This document shows positions 7,485 to 10,837 of a DNA stretch of 10,837 nucleotides, piece after piece. The stretch lies in contig JAYVQG010000052.1 of assembly GCA_043757025.1 (NCBI GenBank), positions 1 through 10,837 on the forward strand, read 5' to 3'. The notes under the pieces were generated by a model. It was not told the DNA's origin and ran no database searches. It saw only the letters and a program-made list of their open reading frames with translations. The stretch is from Limnoglobus sp043757025 (lineage in GTDB: Bacteria; Planctomycetota; Planctomycetia; Gemmatales; Gemmataceae). Position numbers and translations under genes: made by a program. How positions within the stretch are numbered: the first letter of the stretch is position 1; every line of letters begins with the position of its first letter.

Positions 7485-8162
7485 ATGCAACTGATCGCAC
7501 CCGACATCCTGATGGAAGCCAAAGGACTCTCGCTCGGAGCGGCGTTCTTCACGCTGTTGGTCGGCTTCTTACTCTGGGCGTTCGGCTGGCGTTGGCACCG
7601 CTTTTGGGTCGTATTTGGCATCACCACTGCGGCGGGAGTTCTCGGCCTCAGCGCGGGTAAGGCTGCGGGGGGCCAGGTGCTCGTCATCGGCGTGCTGCTC
7701 GCGTTTGCGGGCGGGGTAATGGCACTCGAAATTGCAAAATTACTCGCGTTCGTGGCCGGTGGTGTCGGGGCGTGGATCGCCGTGCAATCGGTGCTACCTC
7801 ACGCCCAAGAGATGTGGGCGGTGTTCCTGGCGGGTGGGTTGTTCGGCGTCATCCTCTATCGTCTCTGGACGATGATGATTGCGAGTTTCGTCGGCGTGCT
7901 CATTTCGTGGCATGCCGCATTCTTCATCGCGCAAAGCTTAGGAACCTACGATGCCGTCAAATGGGTGGGCGATCACAGTACCGCGCTCAATGGCGGGGTT
8001 ATCGTCGCCACGCTGCTCGGCATCGCCATGCAAGTCTTGACGACCGAAAAACCGAAAGCCGACGAGAAGAAATCCAAGAAAGCCGACAAGCACGACGATC
8101 ATCACGAGGAACCGACGGCCGCACCGTGGTGGCACAAGTTACCCGGCTTGAAGGCCGCCTAA
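7485..8162 (+). CDS. Polytopic membrane protein, TMEM198/DUF4203-like in character
   Basis: The 225-residue inner-membrane protein has about six or seven Gly/Ala/Val-rich hydrophobic segments (roughly 16-34, 39-57, 63-81, 83-104, 109-125, 128-150 and 168-185), then a strongly charged tail rich in Lys, Asp and His (about 188-210) that ends in P-W-W-H-K-L-P-G-L-K. The topology and Gly-rich helices, with F-G-W-R-W-H-R-F-W after the first helix, resemble TMEM198/DUF4203-type proteins of unknown role; I hold that assignment weakly. The His/Asp-rich tail could bind metal or lipid headgroups (inference). No Shine-Dalgarno is visible before ATG 7485. Longer starts (TTG 7299, ATG 7359) are rejected because they precede the predicted transcription start near 7436. 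Its stop overlaps the stop of the convergent peptidase gene. Confidence 0.72.
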   Translation: MQLIAPDILMEAKGLSLGAAFFTLLVGFLLWAFGWRWHRFWVVFGITTAAGVLGLSAGKAAGGQVLVIGVLLAFAGGVMALEIAKLLAFVAGGVGAWIAVQSVLPHAQEMWAVFLAGGLFGVILYRLWTMMIASFVGVLISWHAAFFIAQSLGTYDAVKWVGDHSTALNGGVIVATLLGIAMQVLTTEKPKADEKKSKKADKHDDHHEEPTAAPWWHKLPGLKAA

Positions 8163-9631
8163 AAGCATTCCTCGAACGGGTACAGTGGCTTGCGGCGGTG
8201 CTGGTGGTTGAGCGCGACCATGTCGGCAGTGGTGGCACCGGGCGTGTTGACGCGGATGAAGTGCTTGCTGATCGGCGCGTAGGCGGCGGTTGGCGCGTGG
8301 ACGCCCTTCGCAACAATGGCGTGGAACTGTTTCGGGACGACGCCGAACGCGGTCAGTTGACGCAGGCTGAACGGGGCCGTTCGGCGTGTTGTCAGCATCA
8401 CGGTCATCCCCGTATCGGTGGTGACGATGGCTGTGCGGCCTTGATCGAACGAGCGAATGCCACCGTGCCGCACTTCTGTTTCCTCGAATTTGCCATCGTG
8501 GAGCGAAATCACTTCGACGATGGCTTCAATCGGTTCGCCGTGCAGCCGATCGCATTTACCGCCCATGTAAAGCGTCACGCGATGGCCCACGCCGACCGAT
8601 TCCGCATGGTGTACCGATTCGGGATCTTGCAGAATCACTAGGCTCTTCACACCCGCTTCGATCAGTGCGTGGGCCAGAATCGTGCTATCGCCAGGTGAAC
8701 CGCCACCGACGTTATCGCCCATGTCGAGCAAGCAAATCGGGCCATCGTGGGTTGCGACAAACACCATCGCTTCGGCCACGCTTCGCATTTTGCCCGCGAA
8801 ATCGTCGCGTCGTTGCCACCATTCCGCTGCGAGATCGTCGGCGAGCTTTTGCGCAAGTGCGGGGTCGTTATCGGTCACGACCACAACGGACGAACCCATC
8901 TGCGGCACGTCGGCATACGGGAAGCCGTACAGCAAGCTGTTCGAGAGCACGCCGGGCAACGCCAACTGCGTGGCTTGCTTGTCCTGAAGCGGTCGCCAGT
9001 GCGGTTCCGCACTCGCTTGGCGTTCGATATTCGCGGCCAGCGTTGGGAACGCGGCAGCCACCGTGGGGCGGATTTCGCCGCGAACGGTGCGTGCCATCAG
9101 CGTGGCGGCTTCGATGCCGCGTTCCTTCTGGTCGAGATGCGGGTTCGTGCGATAGCCGACGATCGCATCGCATGCGGCCACCATGCGAGCGGACAGGTTC
9201 GCGTGCAAGTCCAGCGTGGCAATCATCGGCGTCTGCCGGCCAATTCGTTCGCGTAAGAGCGTTAGCCAATCGCCATCGAAGTCCGCATGATTTGCCGACA
9301 CTGTTGCCCCGTGCGGCGCAACGAGATAGCCATCGAGCGGTCCGTGTTCCGCCACGGCGTCGAGTAGCCGTTCGAACAAAATGTCTGCCGTTTCGGCGGA
9401 AATCGTGCCGTACGGCAACGCCCGTGCCATGAAGATCGGCACCGCTTCGATACCCGCCATCTGCAACCCCACGAAGAACCCGCCGACTTCGTGCAAAGAG
9501 TCCGCCATCTTCTCGCGAACGCTCGGACCGCGCAAAAGCAGATCGTTCTCGAAATCGATAAGTGTCGTTTGCTCGGCAATGAACGTGTTCGATTCGTGCA
9601 TCAGCCCGATAATTCCAATGCGATGGCTCAC
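8159..9631 (-). CDS. M81 family metallopeptidase (MlrC-like)
   Basis: The 490-residue protein matches the M81/MlrC family (microcystinase C-like zinc peptidases that cleave short or linearised peptides) over its whole usual length. The N-terminal DUF1485 half shows H-E-S-N-T-F at 12-17, P-H-G-A at 106-109, D-L-H-A-N at 141-145 and N-P-H-L-D at 163-167; the C-terminal MlrC half shows D-M-G-D-N-V-G-G-G-S-P-G-D at 303-315 and K-G-V-H-A-P-T-A-A-Y near 443-452. The residues E13, H107, D141, H143 and H165 keep the same spacings as the catalytic and zinc residues I recall for MlrC, so an active site appears complete. No signal peptide is seen, so it is probably cytoplasmic. The start is GTG at 9631-9629, reading into S-H-R-I-G-I-I-G, with a purine-rich leader but no well-spaced strong site. 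In planctomycetes its natural substrate is unknown. It converges on the membrane gene. Confidence 0.92.
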   Translation of the reverse strand: MSHRIGIIGLMHESNTFIAEQTTLIDFENDLLLRGPSVREKMADSLHEVGGFFVGLQMAGIEAVPIFMARALPYGTISAETADILFERLLDAVAEHGPLDGYLVAPHGATVSANHADFDGDWLTLLRERIGRQTPMIATLDLHANLSARMVAACDAIVGYRTNPHLDQKERGIEAATLMARTVRGEIRPTVAAAFPTLAANIERQASAEPHWRPLQDKQATQLALPGVLSNSLLYGFPYADVPQMGSSVVVVTDNDPALAQKLADDLAAEWWQRRDDFAGKMRSVAEAMVFVATHDGPICLLDMGDNVGGGSPGDSTILAHALIEAGVKSLVILQDPESVHHAESVGVGHRVTLYMGGKCDRLHGEPIEAIVEVISLHDGKFEETEVRHGGIRSFDQGRTAIVTTDTGMTVMLTTRRTAPFSLRQLTAFGVVPKQFHAIVAKGVHAPTAAYAPISKHFIRVNTPGATTADMVALNHQHRRKPLYPFEECF

Positions 9632-9748
9632 GTGGTTCTCTCTGCCTCAATGCGATGAGTCAGCCTGCCACGATACTCGATAACGCGGTTTCAGACATTC
9701 CAAATCGACGTAAGTCACAATTGCGGACACTCCAAAACTGCTTTTTGG

Positions 9749-9772
9749 GGTGTTTTCGGGTCTCAAAACGCC
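9749..9772. repeat. Hairpin in the region upstream of the M81 gene
   Basis: GGTGTTTT at 9749-9756 pairs with AAAACGCC at 9765-9772 (eight pairs, one of them G-U as RNA) over an eight-base loop, followed by ACTTTTCG on the plus strand. It may be a weak terminator or an operator upstream of the divergent peptidase gene; neither can be shown from sequence alone. Confidence 0.4.
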
Positions 9773-9899
9773 ACTTTTCGATCGCAAATCGCCGATCGTT
9801 TCTGGCAGTTTTGCCGTATCCTATCATCCTGTCGTGAGTTATGTCGAGGCGCTCGATTTCGCATCAGCCGAAACGACTGGTCATTTCGCGACCGAATGC

Positions 9900-9962
9900 G
9901 ACCGAAAATCGACCAACATTGACCGAAAATCGACCGGACCCGACATAAAATCGACCGGATGA
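9900..9962. repeat. Three 21-bp direct repeats
   Basis: The core GACCGAAAATCGACC is found exactly at 9900-9914 and 9921-9935, and with two changes (GACATAAAATCGACC) at 9942-9956, each followed by a six-base variable end, giving a 21-bp period (two helical turns). A degenerate relative in inverted orientation (AATTTCCGGTCA) lies just after, near 9966-9977, and GACCGAATGC precedes at about 9890. In one frame the repeats read as a 7-residue D-R-K-S-T pattern, but no credible gene holds that frame. The spacing of two turns suits a protein-binding array. Confidence 0.75.
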
Positions 9963-10007
9963 GACAATTTCCGGTCACTTCATGCACGTCGCGAATTCCG
10001 GGTTACG

Positions 10008-10028
10008 TCGCATCGCCTGCGATTTTTT
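10008..10028 (+). terminator. Short terminator-like stem with six T
   Basis: TCGCA at 10008-10012 pairs with TGCGA at 10018-10022 over a five-base loop, followed directly by six T (10023-10028). The layout is that of a small intrinsic terminator reading rightward. No protein gene ends in front of it on the plus strand, so it would end read-through or an undetected small RNA. Confidence 0.4.
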
Positions 10029-10064
10029 GACTTCGCGAAATCGTGTGGGTGCGTCAACCGAAAG

Positions 10065-10086
10065 CCCACGGACGAACGTCCGTGGG
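10065..10086. repeat. REP-like palindrome
   Basis: CCCACGGACG (10065-10074) and CGTCCGTGGG (10077-10086) are exact reverse complements separated by AA, effectively a 9-bp stem with a GAAC tetraloop. It is framed by AAAG and AACTT. Stable, short, intergenic palindromes of this kind are typical of REP elements mobilised by TnpA-REP (RAYT) transposases. No transposase is present in the window. Confidence 0.65.
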
Positions 10087-10121
10087 AACTTCCTGCTTCT
10101 AAATGCTCGCCGCAAAACGTT

Positions 10122-10134
10122 CTTACGTCGTAAG
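10122..10134. repeat. 13-bp palindrome before the PH-like membrane gene
   Basis: CTTACG and CGTAAG flank a single T, 18 bases before ATG 10153. It could be an operator for a dimeric regulator of the downstream gene, but one copy of a short palindrome is weak evidence. Confidence 0.35.
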
Positions 10135-10152
10135 TTGAATAAGCGTCAAATC

Positions 10153-10704
10153 ATGTCAACTGCGCGCGGAGAGTATCCAGTGAGCGGGGCCGAAGCTGTT
10201 TACCATTTCTGTCCGCGTCGAGGGAGCATCCTGCTGGTATTCATCTGTGGTTTGCCATTCGCTGTGATAACAATCTTAACCCCGTGGGAGGCTGGCCCGC
10301 GGCACTTCGGCTGGTGGATGGGCTTCCCAATGGCCGGGGCTGCGGCCTACTGCTACGTTCTCGCCCCAGTCGTGTTGCTCACGACCGCGGTGACAGTCGG
10401 CCCGGCCGGGTTGACCAAGGCCCCGCGATGGAACTGGGGGTTCTCAGTCGAGTGGACGCGAGTCGATTCGTGGTCGGTAGGCCGGCCGCCAGCATGGCAC
10501 GATGCCGATGCCCACGAACGCGTGGTCCGGTTCCGGGTGGCCGGGTGGCGGCGGGAAATGATCGTATTCGACAGCGAGGTGGGGCATCCGGGGTTTGCGA
10601 CATTCGTGGCCGCACTCCGGGAGGCCGCAGGGGACCGGGAGATGGTCACGCCGAACCTGGCACTGCAACAGACGGTGGAACACAACCGCATTACCAGATT
10701 CTGA
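10153..10704 (+). CDS. Small two-helix membrane protein with probable PH-like domain
   Basis: From ATG 10153 the protein has 183 residues. It shows two hydrophobic segments (about 24-43 and 52-76) separated by a short Trp/Gly-rich turn, then a soluble part (about 79-157) with T-V-G-P-A-G-L-T, W-T-R-V-D-S-W-S-V and a final helix F-A-T-F-V-A-A-L-R-E, the pattern of bacterial PH-like domains behind a membrane hairpin. The role is unknown; the domain call is by pattern only. An alternative start is GTG 10180, which has a well-placed GGAG at 10168-10171 eight bases upstream and gives 174 residues (M-S-G-A-E-A-V-Y). The frame is open back to 9982, but that part runs through the REP-like palindrome and is not expected to be coding. 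The last 18 residues, from P-N-L-A-L-Q-Q-T (167-174) to T-R-F, look appended. The stretch is somewhat richer in GGCC-type codons than the ligase operon. Confidence 0.6.
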   Translation: MSTARGEYPVSGAEAVYHFCPRRGSILLVFICGLPFAVITILTPWEAGPRHFGWWMGFPMAGAAAYCYVLAPVVLLTTAVTVGPAGLTKAPRWNWGFSVEWTRVDSWSVGRPPAWHDADAHERVVRFRVAGWRREMIVFDSEVGHPGFATFVAALREAAGDREMVTPNLALQQTVEHNRITRF

Positions 10705-10778
10705 TTTCGCTCATTCTCGCCGACGGTCGAGCGATCTCGCTAGTGCCGAAACTCGCAAATGATCTGCCACAGAATTTG

Positions 10779-10790
10779 CGGGAATTCCCG
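10779..10790. repeat. 12-bp palindrome near the window end, possible start of another gene
   Basis: CGGGAATTCCCG is a perfect palindrome. A GTG at 10790-10792 opens a frame that stays open for 16 codons to the window end, with GGGA six bases before it. This could be the start of a truncated gene, but the stretch is too short to judge. The rest of 10705-10837 shows nothing I can support. Confidence 0.3.
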
Positions 10791-10837
10791 TGAAAACAAG
10801 CGAAATACTTGGGGCGTTAATTCCGAGTTCTGGCACT

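Noticed and set aside
9655..9962. Two small plus-strand open frames of 60 and 70 codons
   Set aside because: Neither has a recognisable domain or Shine-Dalgarno sequence. They overlap each other in different frames, and the second ends in peptide repeats that only reflect the 21-bp DNA repeats.
9982..10152. N-terminal extension of the PH-like protein
   Set aside because: The added 57 codons run through the terminator-like stem and the REP-like palindrome and are Arg/Asn-rich without any fold signal.
1..10837. tRNA, rRNA, insertion sequence or toxin-antitoxin genes
   Set aside because: I saw no cloverleaf, rRNA-like sequence, transposase motif or paired small toxin-antitoxin genes on either strand.

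Overview
The window looks like chromosomal DNA of a planctomycete, most likely of the Gemmata group (Gemmatales). This is inferred from gene content and style, not from a marker gene. It carries two exported or anchored PQQ-like beta-propeller proteins of the type that opens with a D-W-x-x-W-R-G-P motif or contains an N-G-V-D-E-x-H-x-N-I-P-x-P signature, an M81 (MlrC-like) metallopeptidase, a moderately high G+C content rich in TTCG/CGAA words, several SD-poor or GTG/TTG starts, and a small membrane protein ending in P-N-L-A-L-Q-Q-T, a tail I remember from many Gemmata-type proteins.

Layout. Positions 1-155 hold a 39-bp direct repeat array, each unit with a perfect GGCCTC/GAGGCC hairpin; it is probably cut by the window edge. 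Four genes then follow on the plus strand with short gaps: a PaaK-like adenylate-forming ligase (211-1452), a secreted PQQ-like propeller with Ig-like and lectin-like C-terminal domains (1502-3874), an anchored PQQ-like propeller on a Pro/Val/Lys-rich tether (3908-5884), and a second, shorter PaaK/EhpF-like adenylase without the usual C-terminal lid (5990-7174). A strong hairpin with an alternative fold lies in the 105-bp gap before the last gene, and another hairpin lies behind it. Next comes a separately promoted polytopic membrane protein (7485-8162; perfect TTGACA box), convergent with and overlapping by four bases an M81 metallopeptidase on the minus strand (8159-9631).

From 9632 to about 10152 no convincing gene is seen. 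This stretch holds a hairpin, three 21-bp direct repeats plus a possible inverted copy, a short terminator-like stem with six T, a REP-like 22-bp palindrome and a 13-bp palindrome. A small two-helix membrane protein with a probable PH-like domain (10153-10704) follows, and the last 133 bases hold a 12-bp palindrome and perhaps the first codons of another gene.

Working together. The first four genes may form one transcription unit that joins cytoplasmic carboxylate activation (two diverged ANL-type enzymes) with envelope beta-propeller scaffolds. No known pathway I can name has exactly this set, so the joint role is open. The remaining genes look like unlinked single genes. The most unusual elements are the ligase/propeller/propeller/ligase cluster, the hairpin-bearing 39-bp repeats at its head, and the repeat-rich stretch at 9.7-10.15 kb.
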